DNA of 64,000 bases from Eurosta solidaginis (GCF_040869045.1 NC_090323.1:159422426-159486425), one strand, 5' to 3'. Counted from the stretch's first letter, positions 33,102 through 45,710 are shown. The notes: generated from the sequence alone by a model not told the origin. Numbers and translations are program-made.

Positions 33102-35430
33102 TAGAGGTTTACGCCGATCACTTTATCGGCGGCGGCGGCGTATCCTCTATTATATACTGGCGGCGCCGGCGTACGCCGGTGTTCTTACTTTAAAAAACTT
33201 GATTTTTCTATTTAAAAAAATAATATTTGGGAAAGGTTTTGTTTGTATGTATTTAAGGAAATCAACATTTTAGCCATTTCGGAAAGATCCGGGGTTTTTT
33301 CCTCACAATCTCGCAGATCATTCAAAAATTTTCAGGAGTAGCTCCTTGCGGAGGGATGGTCCCTCGATCACTTATTCCAGAGAGGCTTGGAACCTAACCC
33401 CGGTCTTTGGAATAGGTACTAGTGCGTCTGCTGAAAAGAAAAGGAGATACATAAAATGGACACACTTTTGTCTGTATATCTCGTGTAAAGCGCAGTTTCA
33501 ACTGGGGTTAACTCCTGATAATAGTTGCGAACACAATTTCTTTAAATTATTTGTGGCTCCTTGACGGTCACGCACAAAGGCGACTTACGGTTGATATTAA
33601 TGACTCTCGTGGCACAGGGCGCCTCCAGTTTTTTCCGCTGTTTTTAAGAGCTACAATTCCCGATATGCGAACATTAGCAATCCCGACCACCAGTCGCTAC
33701 CACGCCTCCTGACCCTCACACCATATGCCAGCACAGAAGCTATAGGATTGCGACTTCGAGCTCATACCTTCGTCGACGTCACTTTCCTAGAAGCTCTAGG
33801 TGTAGCTCCGCGCTATACTGCCGAGCTACGCCAGAGAAACACCTTGAAACGTTAGGGAGTGAGTATTCGGCCAAGGATGCTGCCCTCGAAATCATAAGCA
33901 GTCTAAGTGGATGTCATTGCGTAACGCATGGGTGAAAATCGTATAATCCTCGGCACACCTACATAATTAAAATTCTACAAGGACCCTGGATATAATTTTT
34001 AAAATGTAGACCAAAGTTTGCAGACGTTTGCATTTACAACATTGATTTCAATAGTATTCGTTAAATCAAAGCGATATGTTCACTGCTGTTTTCCGGCCTT
34101 ATGATATAAGAGCTCATTATGGATGACCGCGTAGCTTCAGTTTTCAGACTAGTTCGACTGTCCACTACATTACGGTAGGTCATTAGTTCGCCTGTCTTGG
34201 GAAAGCTTTTGCTTCACCACTTTGAGTGTTCTTGCGAAGGACAAAGCCTCACCTGGTAAATATACATATTGTAAAGAATTAAGGGAAATTCGGCTTATTT
34301 GCAACCTTCTGCTAACGTTCGGATCACTAAAGTGTTGAATAAATAACTCCAATATTAAATAATTCAAAATGGTCTTTATTAAACTACTTTCAAAATAACA
34401 CTTCGACTTCTCAACAGATAGCGTGCTTAAATCAAACTGATTTCCTTGCCTTAGCTGGCGCTGCTCAGATATATGCATGTGTTTGTGCGTTTCTCTCCGC
34501 TGTTTGTATGGACATAATGATTGATTTGTTTATGTGCATATAAGTCACTGCTCAGTATCGGCTTAGAGATGATAGTATCCTTTAGTGTTGCTAATATTCG
34601 TCACAATATGTATTCACATTTGTAACAGGAGCCGTGTAGGTGATATTTAAACTTGGTTGATAGGCTATAACCAATGTGATTCACTCTAAGGGACTAGTTT
34701 TGGATAGGGCCGCCAACTTTAGGATATGTTAAACCGGGAGACTTGGGTGTTCAAGGATAAAGTGTGAAAATCAAAATTTACATTTCAGACGCTATTGTAT
34801 AGTTTCGCTAATAACCAACATATGTTTGAATTTAAGCCCAAGTGATGTTTCAAACCCTTCTCAAACGTACATATATCCTCAACTTAAGTATGAGGTAAGA
34901 ATTATTTCAAAGCAGTGTTTATGCCCCTAGAACCAACTAAAGGATTTTTCATCACTGATTTCGGTTATTCTTTCAACCAATCGCAATACAATTTTTTTTT
35001 TGTTTAAATCGGCACCTTTTTTGGGTAATTTGCTTTTTTTAACAACATGAGGGCAATTGCTCATTATAAATTTTTTGAAAAAAATATGCAAAGTGAGGAT
35101 AAAAATTTGTTATAAAACTTTTCTTTTAGTGTTTTGTTTTAATAACTTGGTGAATTGGGTGATGCAAAGTCCGTGTTAAGCTGACATCGAAAGCGCTTGT
35201 TTTTTTTTAACTTTTGAACAGTTAGAAAGAGTTAAATTTCGCAACTAGTTTCTTATACCTGGCCATATTTCGAACATATCAGACCAATTTTCGACATGAA
35301 CAATAAGTGGCCTAAACAGTCTTAAGCGAGAAGAAGAGCCGGACGCTGCCGGTGCGCCGATTTTTTTGACATTCGGCGGCGGCGTGCGAAAAACGAGGAA
35401 AATCGGCGGCGGTGGCGGCATATATCTCTA
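33102..35430. mobile_element. hAT-like element with CGG-rich ends, containing a solo LTR
   Basis: The left end is TAGAGGTTTACGCCGATCAC; the right end inverted is TAGAGATATATGCCGCCACC, giving TAGAGRTWTAYGCCG ends. Clusters of CGGCGG lie just inside both ends (33125-33180 and 35368-35420), very unlike the AT-rich surroundings. The flanking octamers ATACAAAC (33094-33101) and ATGCAAGC (35431-35438) match at 6 of 8, both differences transitions. No transposase is readable. The interior 33300-34170 is GC-balanced and may be old coding sequence, but nothing is identifiable. Confidence 0.65.
34270..34605 (-). mobile_element. Solo LTR (Ty3/Gypsy-like), short version, with 4-bp target duplication
   Basis: On the minus strand it starts TGTGACGAATATTAGCAACA at 34605 and ends CCTTAATTCTTTACA at 34270. 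ATAT lies immediately on each side (34266-34269 and 34606-34609). It carries AGTTTGATTTAAGCACGC, the signal-like TTTAATAAAGACCATTTTG and GTGATCCGAACGTTAGC. At 336 bp it lacks about 200 bp present in the 13.6-kb LTR, including the TATAAAAG box. The 102-codon minus frame at 34170-34478 runs through the LTR and is not a gene. Confidence 0.8.
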
Positions 35431-35438
35431 ATGCAAGC

Positions 35439-38400
35439 ACACATATGCAGATTGGCATACACTTAAAGGAAATCGAACAAGTAATTCTATAAATAAGAAC
35501 AAAAACGCCAATTGTTTAGAAAAAATGAATAACAAACAAAAAAATAGATATCAATCGAGTGCTTTAAATTGAAAGAACAGTAACTTCAAACATTTAAATA
35601 GATTGAATTGAAAATGCTAACAAAATGTGCAACAAATTAATAAACATTCCTAGCTACGTATGTACATATACAGGGTGTAAGGTTAATGTATGTGGCATAT
35701 GTAAGTAAAACAATTGCTATTCGTATTTGTTTTTACAAATTTAACTTGCTCACTATTCCAGGAGGTCGGATGTAAGTTGTTTGAAATATGAAGACTAAAC
35801 AGAGATTGATAGGTGGAAAAAGGCATGTAGAGATAGATAAGATTAAAAAAAATAAAAATAAATAAAAATTGTTATTAAGCTATTACCCGAAACAAAATTT
35901 CCAAATATTCTGTTGAAATTTGTGTTACCTATAAATCAAAATACAACGTCATGAATCTATATAAATATTGTTTTTCATCATCTTTCAACATTTAGATTGA
36001 ACTCTTTTGTATAAAGATGTTGAGTTCCACCCTCCATTTCCCCACTTCTCATGTCAATCTAATAATGCTTGAACTTATTAAATTATTGAAAAGTAATCGA
36101 TTCTTATAAATCTACAATATACATATGTACATATAAACAAAATGAGCCCCTACAAAATCGGAAATTAACTTCTACCTTCCTTACTATCCCATCCTTCACT
36201 CCAAAAACTTTTTGATTTATCAAGTTACTGTATTATTAACGGTTCTAGCTTACTCTGCAACATTGAAATCGTATCTTAAGGTATTAAGTTGGAAAGTTGG
36301 TACTAGCCGGTGCTGTATTAAGGAGTGCACCGGTTAGGTCACGTGCAGGGCTTCTTGTTCTTTGAGTTCATCTGCATTAGATATGGACAATTTATTTAAA
36401 GCAAAGTGCAAATTCCGATGGCATAAAAGTTTGAATAAAATTTTGGTTTTGTTGTTGCTTATAACATACAAAAAACCTTCGAAATCTTGGGGATATGGGC
36501 AGATCATTTGGAACGCTTTGGCACTAGTCCCTCATTCGGAACTGTCGAAATTAGTCACCCATTACGGCAGGCATGCCTTTCGGTAACACAGCTTCGCATG
36601 ACTATGCTTAAATTACGTTCATTGAGAAGGTTAAGCATGAGTTATTTCGTTTGGCCGGAATTTCATCTTGATCTCTCGGTAAATAAGCCAAAAGGAAGCT
36701 AGCAGCGAACTACAAAATTTAGTTAGAGAAAAACATGCACTGCTTGTCATCACATCATAGAATTTATGCCACCAACACATCCCAATCTTAGATCCAGACA
36801 ATATATCACCGGTAGCGATGAGACATCGTGCAATTAAGAAGGTAATCTAGATTAAGCTAATATAACTGCCCTGCGCACTAGGCAAAAGGGCACACTAATT
36901 GCCCTCCATACCACTGCTGAGGGTTACTGCTACTTTTCCTCAAAAATCCCCAATCTTAAGGCAAACTGTAAAATTTAGTTACACGTTTTGATACCACGGG
37001 TGAGGCTTTGGGACTTCTAACCTCAATTAATGGCCCCTGAAACTGAACCAACAACTGCAAGGTGTGCCACACTCTCTATCTCATAATCATTCCCCCATGA
37101 TTTCATTGTGTTTCCATTAGCTATTGACTCATTATCGTTCCAACAAGCGGCCTTATAGATAGACAGATCGGATCCGTGACATGATTTCATTTTTAATAAT
37201 GCGGAACGAGTTGACAAGCTGTGCAAGTGGTGCCTGCCCCAATCGCCGCTAGATTGGATTGTGCCAAAGCGTACGTTTTGTAAGAGAATCATATAGGATT
37301 TCTTTGAAGCATTTACTTCAGCCCGGAAGATATAACAAACGATTTTGGATCTGAAAAAATCAGTTGTCCAAAAAAGTCACCGGAATACCAAAACACTTCC
37401 AGTATCCTACAGACAATCTCCTTTGATAAATTTATTTATAGACTTTATATGTAATGAATGATTCTGGAATGGTGCTAAAGTGACATCGTTAATACAAAAA
37501 TAATTTTACTGTATAGGCGAACTCATCGCTATATATACCAGAAGATGGTTCGTTACCAGAATGACTACAAAAACAATAAAGAAGTCATATCGTAACTCTG
37601 CCGTTGTAATCTTGAAATAAATTCCGAAATGGTTGCAAAGTGATGGCTCAAAATTTTCCCGAAGTTATCGTGAAAACTATCTTTATATGAAGGGCGATCG
37701 CGATAAACGTTGGTGTTCAATCAATTACAAACTATGATGGGTATGTGCCAAAAATATTACATTATCCAAATTCTGAGTTCAAAGGAAGAAGAAACTTTGT
37801 TTGGTCCATCCATAATCCACTAAATGTACTAAGTTTCCACTCCAATTTCTCCCAGGGATGGGAACAGCCCGATATGAATCATAACGAAAATTTTGAAATA
37901 AATTAAAAATGTTGTACTACACGAATGTTGAATGGTAATAAATGCAAAAAATATGAATTAAAAATAAATACTATTAATTACGCGCACACAAAAGCGAAAC
38001 AAAAATTATATATTATTTGTACAACAATAAATTGTGAGCGACACAAACAAATGGCGCGACAGAGTCATAGCCGACAAGCGGGTCATTGTGCGTCTCGAAA
38101 TGGATTGTTGATGTTGTAGTTATGACGCACCTCTCTAAGTTGGTTTAATAAGAAGAAATGATGGTCGAGATGTATTTTGTTGACTCAATGTGAAGTCAAC
38201 AAGAAAACTGCATTAAGTACATTAGGAAGGGCCGAAAAAAGTAAAACAACCGATTTTTTTCGGTCTCATCCCTTCAAAAATGAATTGAATGAACACTGTG
38301 CCTCACAATTGGAGGAGGTTAAAGCGCGTCGTACTGGGACCGGAATAATGATGATTATATGGAAACACAACTTAACAGTATCCAATCTGAGCTAAAATCT

Positions 38401-39227
38401 ATACGAACCATCGTTTGCAAGCGTGATACTGAAACAAATCGCAAATTAAATTTTTAAAGACCACCCTAATCTCTACGGGCATCAGTGCTATGCATCAACG
38501 AAAGAATTAATATTTTAATAAATATGGATATATGTTAATACATATGTATATAACAACAGTTTGTACTTATTAGTTATGTATATACGTAAATTAATTTATT
38601 TAATTTACATACATATACAGACAATTGTAAGATAGCGTCACACCGTTACCATCATATTAATTGTGCACATTAAGGGCATTACACAAAAAAACAACAATAT
38701 TAAGCTGTAGTTGTAGTTGTTGGACGTTACAAGCTCAATGCTGTAAGGTTCGACGCTCTCAATCCCAGCCCACTGCGGTAATAGCAGCCCATATTCAAAG
38801 TTTAAATGTAATAAAAATAATTAAAAATAACAAAGTGTTATATAAGTAATAGCAGGGGGTAACTTACGTACGTCATCCACTTAAAACCCAACTTACAAAG
38901 TATCAGGGATCGATAATAATTATTTCTATAAAGAGTAAAGAACTTCCTAAAACCTATATTTTTCAGATCACGTACGGATCGTATTAAGAACTGGTCATGT
39001 TATGTGAATGTACGAAGACTCTTCAGCAAAAAACGTATTTCTTTCGCGACTCTCATTTGTAAGCAGAGAAACGGGAGCAGCAGCTGGAGGAATACTTGAT
39101 GTCCTTGGTGCTACCGTTTGACGTCAGTTATCGTGATACAGAGATAGCTAGCGCGACTTGTTACTATACGTCTAAAATTCCTTAGCAAGTTAAGAGTTAA
39201 TTAATGACGATAATGGTGTTACAAGTT
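35439..39227. other. Long stretch without a recognised gene
   Basis: AT-rich with CATA microsatellites. A GC-balanced part at about 36360-37300 holds short frames (36362, 36487, 37023 minus) that could be decayed coding DNA but show no motif I can name. No inverted-repeat element was delimited. A short AAATTCCGAAATGGTTGCAA word at 37620 resembles the diffuse repeat at 39.9-41.5 kb. Confidence 0.4.
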
Positions 39228-39548
39228 GTTCGAAAGATTTACGGACCTCTATGCGTTGGCGACGGGGAGTAGCGAAGAATATTTAGTAATGAGCTGTACG
39301 CAGCCATCAATATAATCCAGTGAATTAAAAATCAGCGGCTACGCTGGTTAGCCCATATTATGGGAACAAAATATGACGATCCGGCTGGGAAATTATTTGT
39401 ATCGTAACCCGCTTATGGAAGCAGAGGAAGAGGGCGGTCCGCACTCTCTTTAGAGTGACCAATTTGCGCCAGTTAGCAGAGCGAAAAGCAACTGGCGCGC
39501 CATAACCGCTCAAACGATTAAACGCCACTTAACTAAGTAAGTAAGTAA
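39228..39548 (+). pseudogene. Third copy of the LINE tail, plus orientation
   Basis: Plus-strand translation gives VRKIYGPLCVGDGE and LRWLAHIMG-type fragments matching the minus copy at 931-1670. The 3' end has CCAATTTGCGCCAGTTAGCA, CTGGCGCGCCATAACCGCTC and AACTAAGTAAGTAAGTAA, the same hairpin region and (AAGT)n tail. It contains stop codons and no catalytic core. Confidence 0.85.
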
Positions 39549-39894
39549 TGATGTTACAAATCTGATCTCATTATTAAAACGAAAATGTATTTTTGTAGCA
39601 GCAGAATTCTATGTCCGCTATTCATATTAATTTGAAAATTTTAATATATAACACTATGCCAATAATTTGAATCTAACCACTTAATTTAAATTTCAATTAT
39701 AGGTTGTGCGTTCCACTTTTCCAACTTTGTTTGGGTTTTGATCTGGGTCACATGCAAAATATTGTAGGTCTAGCTCAAATAAACTTAAAGTTGTAACGAT
39801 TTGAAAAAAGAACTCGTAGAAGTCATGAAAGGCATCATAATATAATGCTAGAACTAAACCCGAAACTAAAGCTTAAACGATCCTGAGATATGAA

Positions 39895-41480
39895 TCCAAA
39901 AACAATCGCGATGTTATCTCGATAAGTTTTTCAAAATATCTTTAAGTGATTCGGAAAAATACCGCTATAGTTCTTGAAATTATTTCGAAGTTATCTCGAA
40001 AATCATGCCATGGTTCCACAATTATCCCGAAACTATCTAAAAATAGTCTAGAAACCGTACTTGAATAAACAAAAAACACTGTTTGCTAGATGTCAACTAT
40101 TAATAGCAACTTTTATTTTGTGAATTTGTTTTTCGTTATATGTTTTACTTAAATAAATCAGACTCCCTGAAGAAGATGTTTAAAAAGCATCGAAGCACGT
40201 GGGAGAATAGAAAAAATTTTAGTTTTCGTCTGTTTTATATCAGCCGAAAAGCTGTTTTAAACCAAATCATTAAAAATTATACAGTGGCCTTTAAAAAATC
40301 AACAACGAGCATGAACTTCACCGATATGATAGAGATATGGTTAACAAATAATCTAAAACTGATCTCTTAACAAATCCAGAGATGTTTCGAGATAATTTCG
40401 AATGCCGTAATGACCTGAAAAGGTCTTGAAACTACCCCGAAATATTCCTGAAAACAAAAACGAAACTATCACAAAAATAATTCCATAATAATTCCGCAAG
40501 TGTCTGAAAAAGTCCAGAAGTGAACAAGTAAGGATCTATAAATAATTGAGCCTCAACCTATTTGACCAAGATACCTAATATTATTGGTTCAAGCAAAACA
40601 GCCTCAGGCTAATATAATTTGAGCTACAACGAATAAAAAAATTACCACTGTTTCCAAGGGGACATGTGGTCCCCGACCCCTTTTCCAGAAAAATATTTAA
40701 GTCTTTAAGGCCATTCTGATGTGATTGAATTAGAAAGCCAAACATCTAGACGTTCAAGCACAAAACTTTCGCATTTATAATATTGTGACGAATATTAGCA
40801 ACACTAAGGGATACTATCATCTCTAAGCCAATGCTAAGCAGTAACTTCAATTTACATAAACAAATCCATCATTATGTATATACATATGTACATACAGCAG
40901 TGGAGAGATACTCACAAAAGTATGCAATCATCAGCAAAGTAGTTCTCACACATTCACATGCACAAAACTGAGATGCTCACAAAAGTATGCAATCATCGGT
41001 GGAGGTGTCACTCACATATAGACGCGCATATGAGAAGCAATAAACGTGCATCTGTAGTTTATAACTGGGTAAACAAGTAGTAAATTCTCACGACTAACAT
41101 TTAGAATAATTAGGCGATTCACACGGTCTCTTATTCGTCGTATGCTTCAATAAAATTTTAAATGAATGCGACACTCTTGTTAATTGCCCAAATAATACGA
41201 TGATGTAGCTCCGATTTAATCCTTGAGTAATCCCGAAATGGTTCCAGAAAAATAATCCGATATTATCCACAAAACAAACAAAATGAGCCGGAAATGGTCC
41301 TGGAAGCTTCCCAAAATAGTGTCAAAATTATTTCATGAATAGTTGTGAAATGACTCAGCAAATACCGCTGAATATATTGCGAAATATTTCCAATGAATAG
41401 CCACGAAATGGTCCGGAATAAGGAACATAAAGTAAGGTGTATAAATGATCAACAAATAGTCCGAAGTTGTCCAGATATGT
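39895..41480 (+). repeat. Diffuse degenerate repeat with (T)CCCGAAATGGTCC words, interrupted
   Basis: Loosely repeated phrases such as ATTATCCCGAAACTATC, CTACCCCGAAATATTCC, TAATCCCGAAATGGTTCC, GAGCCGGAAATGGTCC and CCACGAAATGGTCCGG recur every 20-40 bases. The run is broken by an unrelated segment (about 40070-40375) and by an LTR fragment (40794-41090). It looks like an old minisatellite that has lost register. Related blocks lie at 56915-57190 (opposite orientation) and 57845-58110. Confidence 0.5.
40794..41090 (+). mobile_element. LTR fragment of the 13.6-kb family
   Basis: Starts TGTGACGAATATTAGCAACA and contains CTCACATATAGACGCGCATA, GAAGCAATAAACGTGCATCT and TAACTGGGTAAACAAG-type text, parallel to 13583-13880. 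A ~90-bp piece with CTCACAAAAGTATGCAATCA is present twice. The end of the LTR is missing or unrecognisable. Confidence 0.65.
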
Positions 41481-42892
41481 AATTATCCCAAAAACTGCCC
41501 ACTTTTTCAAAATTGTCTATACGAAAGTTTACTTAAGGCATGACCTATGAATTGTATATGCTCCCCTTCTGCTTGAATTTGCAAAATTCAAGAAAGGTGC
41601 AAAACTATCTTAAAGGTAATGAGATATTTTTGTTCATTGGGATGCTTACTTTTGTGCGTGTGTGTGTGTGTGCGTATGAGTGTTAGTGCATGTGCAGATG
41701 GGATTTAAAAACAACAGTAAAATGGGAAATATACGCGTCAGCGTTATAAATTTAATTATTCCAAGTATATTTATTTAGTTTATTTTTAATTTTTATTAAG
41801 GCGCATTCATACTAACATAATAACATTAAATTGTTTACACGAGTATAAGTAAAAATATACAAACATATGGATTTAGTATGAATGACAAGAAAGCAAAATA
41901 TTCCTGGAAAATTCCACACAGACACAAAGTACGCGCCAATCAGGGCGGAACTAAAGATAATAAATTAATTCTTATAATTAAATATTTATTCAAATATATC
42001 ATGTGTATAACATGTACATAAAGGTATTCACATACGTGTGTCCTTATATATATGCATATGTATATATTTTTCAATAAAAATTAAATAACCCAATGACTCG
42101 CGTTCGCATCACAGAAAAAGCGGGCATTTCCTACCAACTACCAACACCAGCAAATTGATAAAACAAAAAGCGTTCAGTCACATGTGGTGTTTTAATATGT
42201 ATAGAAGAAAAAAATATAAAATAAACACAAAAGTTATTATGATTTGACTTCTTTGTTTCGTAAGCATTAAGAGATTGCCTTCAATTTTTCTTAACTTTTA
42301 TTTTTAAATGTTTTAATTAGTTTTGAATTCTTAGTTTTTTCTTTGCTGTTTTTGCTTAAATTAAATTGTTTTACGTACGTGTTATTCGTTTATATTAATT
42401 TCATTTCTTTTTAATAATTTTTAATTTCTTTTATAACCACTGCTACAAGCTTACGTTGTTGTTATTATGAAGTTAATTAATTAATGTTCACCGAACAGCC
42501 GAAAAACGTGTTGATCTAATCGTTGCTCGCATATATATACATGGCTCCGTTAAACATATATACATATGGGGTATTCCATCGTCATGGGGGGAACAATTGA
42601 CACAACATTGTATATATATATATATATATGCATATATGCATTTGAAAGAAGTTCTATAAATATCTATTGCGAATTTCTAGTCCTTATTCATTTAGGCGTG
42701 TAAGACTTACTCACAGGTTTGACGAAATAAAGAAGCTAACATATTTTTAAGTTTTAGTTTTTGGCATCTAAAAATGTTTATTGTTATAGTATTTTAGAAT
42801 CTAACCGCTAATGCGTTAATAAACTATCGTACCACGCAGACGTCGTCCTGCTCCAAAATTGATTTGACTACACTTAAAGTAATCATTGCTTC
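41481..42892. other. AT-rich stretch with microsatellites
   Basis: (GT)n at about 41655-41672, (TA)n at about 42610-42628, and CATA-type runs around 42040-42070. No gene or element boundary recognised. Confidence 0.5.
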
Positions 42893-43050
42893 GCCTTTTC
42901 ACCCTCTATCCTATTTTTTCTACTTTATCTTCAATTTCCTCCCATTCCCATTTCCGATCACACTCACACTCATTCTCCCACCTCCACTCCTACTCCAAAT
43001 TTTATTTCCACTTCCACTCCTTCTCTCTATATCTGTCCCACCTAAATTTC
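42893..43050. repeat. Polypyrimidine tract
   Basis: About 155 bases dominated by C and T on the plus strand, with CTCCCATTCCCATTTCC and CCACCTCCACTCCTACTCC words. It is the mirror of the purine tract at 25376-25590. The plus-strand frame at 42864-43067 is only the translation of this tract. Confidence 0.7.
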
Positions 43051-43520
43051 CTAAATTGACTATATGAAAGATGTTGAAGTTAAAGGTTTCAGTCACTTCA
43101 TGGAATTACTTCAAAATATTTGAATCATATATATCTTCGACAGAGATGGAAGGGCCGTATTGACCAATTTGAAAATTTCTTTTCCATAGTCGGTTGGTCC
43201 ATACTCGGAACGATTTATTCGGAATAATTCTTTACCAAATTCTCTCTAGAAAATGGAGAAAATGTGCCTACTAAAAATAAATGTATCTCAAAAAACTGTA
43301 GATAGGTCACACTATAAGTATGAAATATAAATCCATCCTTAACAATAGCTGAAAGGATACAAATCCCCCATTCCAAATGTTTCTTAACTTCGCCAGAAGC
43401 AAAATATAAAAGTTTTTGAAAACTTTCAGTTCTGAAAAAATAAATGGCTATCCGAATCAAAAAGAAAACTGTGATTTTCTCAAGCCTTTGAAATTTTCTT
43501 TCTGTTGTTTATTGAGTGTA
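43051..43520. other. AT-rich stretch, nothing recognised
   Basis: No motif-bearing frame or repeat. Confidence 0.3.
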
Positions 43521-43673
43521 CATTAGGGTGGGCAAACAAACAAACAAAAAAACAATTTTGTCGGTTTCCTTTTGGTATAGTAAAGATATCGTTCAGAGCA
43601 TCCAAAAAGATAGCTTGTAAAAATTCCACATTTTATTTTCCATAAAAAAAAATTTCGTTGGCTCACCCTAATT
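43521..43673. mobile_element. 153-bp mariner-like MITE (ATTAGGGTG ends, TA target)
   Basis: The left end is CATTAGGGTGGGC; the right end inverted is AATTAGGGTGAGC. TA lies on both sides (43519-43520 and 43674-43675). The short length, TA target and TTAGGGTG ends fit non-autonomous Tc1/mariner elements. Confidence 0.7.
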
Positions 43674-43759
43674 TACATATAATTTTAGAGCCCGTAAAAT
43701 GAATGACGATAAAATCGAAATTTCTTTTAATCTATTGATGTACATACGAGCGTAAACAT

Positions 43760-44537
43760 CCCTGCAAAAAATCGTGCGATATATGGCTAAAAAGAGCAGT
43801 CTGCGATTGATCTCGTTTGTCCACATTGGGGTATAATTATCCCCTATAGTCCCTTTTGGATATATTTGGCATGAGTCGGTTTGAAATTTATTTAGCCAAT
43901 TGAAAAAACAAACAGCAATGAAATTAATAAAATTAAAAGATTAAATGTGATTGAATTGCATTATTTAAGAAAAATGAGGACCTCTATACCGAACCTAAAA
44001 TACTAGGACCATATGTTCCATTGTCGTAATATTTGTTTTGTTTTTATTGTTCTAAAACACTAATACGAAAAAAAAATTCAGAATATTGTATTAGAGTTTA
44101 GAAAATTATAAAATCCATAAGAAATTCTGTCCGGATAGAAAGAGGACTTGTCCGACAGTACCCATAGGCGAACAAAAGAGACTTGTGTGACTCTGGCTGT
44201 AGAGGCATGAAGAGAATATGCGCGACACTACCCGTATGTATACAAAAAGGGTATGTCGGACACCTCCCCTTGGGGTTCAAAGAAGAAGTGTCGAACAGTA
44301 CAGAAAAGATATGTCCGACAGTAGCCGTTGGGGTAAAAATATGGCTTGTCGAACATTACCCAAAGGGGTACAAAGAGGAAGCGTCGAACATTACAAAAAG
44401 GATCTATCCGACAGTACCCGTAGGGGTATAAAGAGGACCAGTCCAACTTATATAAAGATATCAGAACTGGCTATAGTCGCATACTCCTTGTCAACTAATC
44501 CCGGATTCATCCTAGACTAGTCGTATTTTTTGCAGGG
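43760..44537. mobile_element. Inverted-repeat transposon with CCCTGCAAAAAA ends, copy 2 (compact)
   Basis: The left end is CCCTGCAAAAAATCGTGCGA; the right end inverted is CCCTGCAAAAAATACGACTA. AT lies on both sides, against TA for copy 1 at 20485-22536, so a 2-bp duplication is possible but not certain. At 778 bp with no nested insertions it probably shows the native structure: left arm, AT-rich middle, a ~35-bp minisatellite (44149-44452) and right arm (CATACTCCTTGTCAACTAAT, CCTAGACTAGTCG). No transposase. Confidence 0.75.
44149..44452 (+). repeat. ~35-bp minisatellite inside the CCCTGCAAAAAA element
   Basis: About eight or nine units of the type GTCCGACAGTACCCGTAGGG + GTATAAAGAGGA, some shortened to ~23 bp (GTCGAACAGTACAGAAAAGA). 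Related words GATCCCTTTCGGGTATAATA (22373) occur at the equivalent place in copy 1. The overlapping frames at 44183, 44218 and 44228 (minus) exist only because 35-bp units rarely create stops; they are not genes. Confidence 0.85.
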
Positions 44538-45111
44538 ATACTTATAAACACGTGTTATTTCTTTAACTACACACTAATATTTGATAATATAGCTCAAGAT
44601 AATATTATTGTGAAATGTGAACAAAATCTTATTAAATCTGAGCAAAATTTATTTCTTATTATGAAATTGGTGCAAGCTGTTCTTCTTTATTTTATTTATT
44701 TGAAGTTGTCATAAAAAATGTTTACATATATACAAATTGTGTAATTAAGGGATGATGGTGTTTATACCAAGAATCATTTCTTGTTCAAAGTTGCGTAATT
44801 AACTTACGGAAATTTCGTTCAACCTATAAGAAAGTTAACTTATAAGAAGGTTAATCATTCGAATCAGACTATTAAGCGTACGTCTAGGACGCTTTCTTAC
44901 TTCAAAAGGTAAGGATGTAAAAGATACGGGATGAAAAACTTAGCTACTCTCGCATGTTTTGAAATAATGTTTAGGTTCCCATATTAGATTGGCTGTAGAT
45001 TTTCTTAAAATGATATAAAGCCTGGAAAAGGTACAGCATGTTTTGCTATGTTTGAGACATCAACTGTACAACACGGAATAAAGATCTCATTAAAATACTT
45101 TTAATATCAAT
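44538..45111. other. AT-rich stretch, nothing recognised
   Basis: No supported feature. Confidence 0.3.
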
Positions 45112-45113
45112 TA

Positions 45114-45708
45114 CACTGAAAGAAATGCCGCTAGTAGAATCAAAATATCGGGTTTTGTTGCTCTTGACATAACAGAAATTCTGTAAAATTGATCGCATAA
45201 TGGTTAATTCAACTCAGTGTTTGGCAAAAGAAAATTTTATTTGTCAATTCAACAAAAGCTAAACTGTTCAAACTAAAATTTGCTTGCAAAAATTATAGAT
45301 TCTTAATCAATCTAACTAAATTTTCTGTCAAAAAAACTGACTGCGTTGGTCATTTCAACAGCGAACAACTGCCAATGCAACATCTAATTTTAGAAAGAAA
45401 CTTACGCTTACGGCGCTCACTACTTTATTTTTATAAACACAGAAATCTTAGACAGAGAGAAATATCCTCCACTGTTATACTAATGCTGACGGAAATAGGT
45501 TAATTTAACAAAGTCCCTTGGTATTCTTAGGGGATAGTAACATGTTTATGTTAACAGGAATACGTGTGATGCAATTTTTTTGTTGATTCGACTGTTGAAG
45601 CGGTCAATTCAGAATCAACTATTTATGTGAAGTTGATTCTACAGTTATTAAAAATGGCTACAAATTAAAACAAATTTTGGTTGATTTTAACAGCTTTTTC
45701 TTTCAATG
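45114..45708. mobile_element. 595-bp MITE with CACTGAAAGAAA ends and TA target
   Basis: The left end is CACTGAAAGAAATGCCG; the right end inverted is CATTGAAAGAAAAAGCTG. TA is duplicated (45112-45113 and 45709-45710), as in Tc1/mariner-type insertion. Many short GTTGATT/AATCAAC words lie inside. Partial copies are at 276-422 and 50715-51192. No coding capacity. Confidence 0.75.
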
Positions 45709-45710
45709 TA

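Noticed and set aside
44183..44520. Three overlapping open frames on both strands
   Set aside because: All are translations of a ~35-bp minisatellite with few stop codons.
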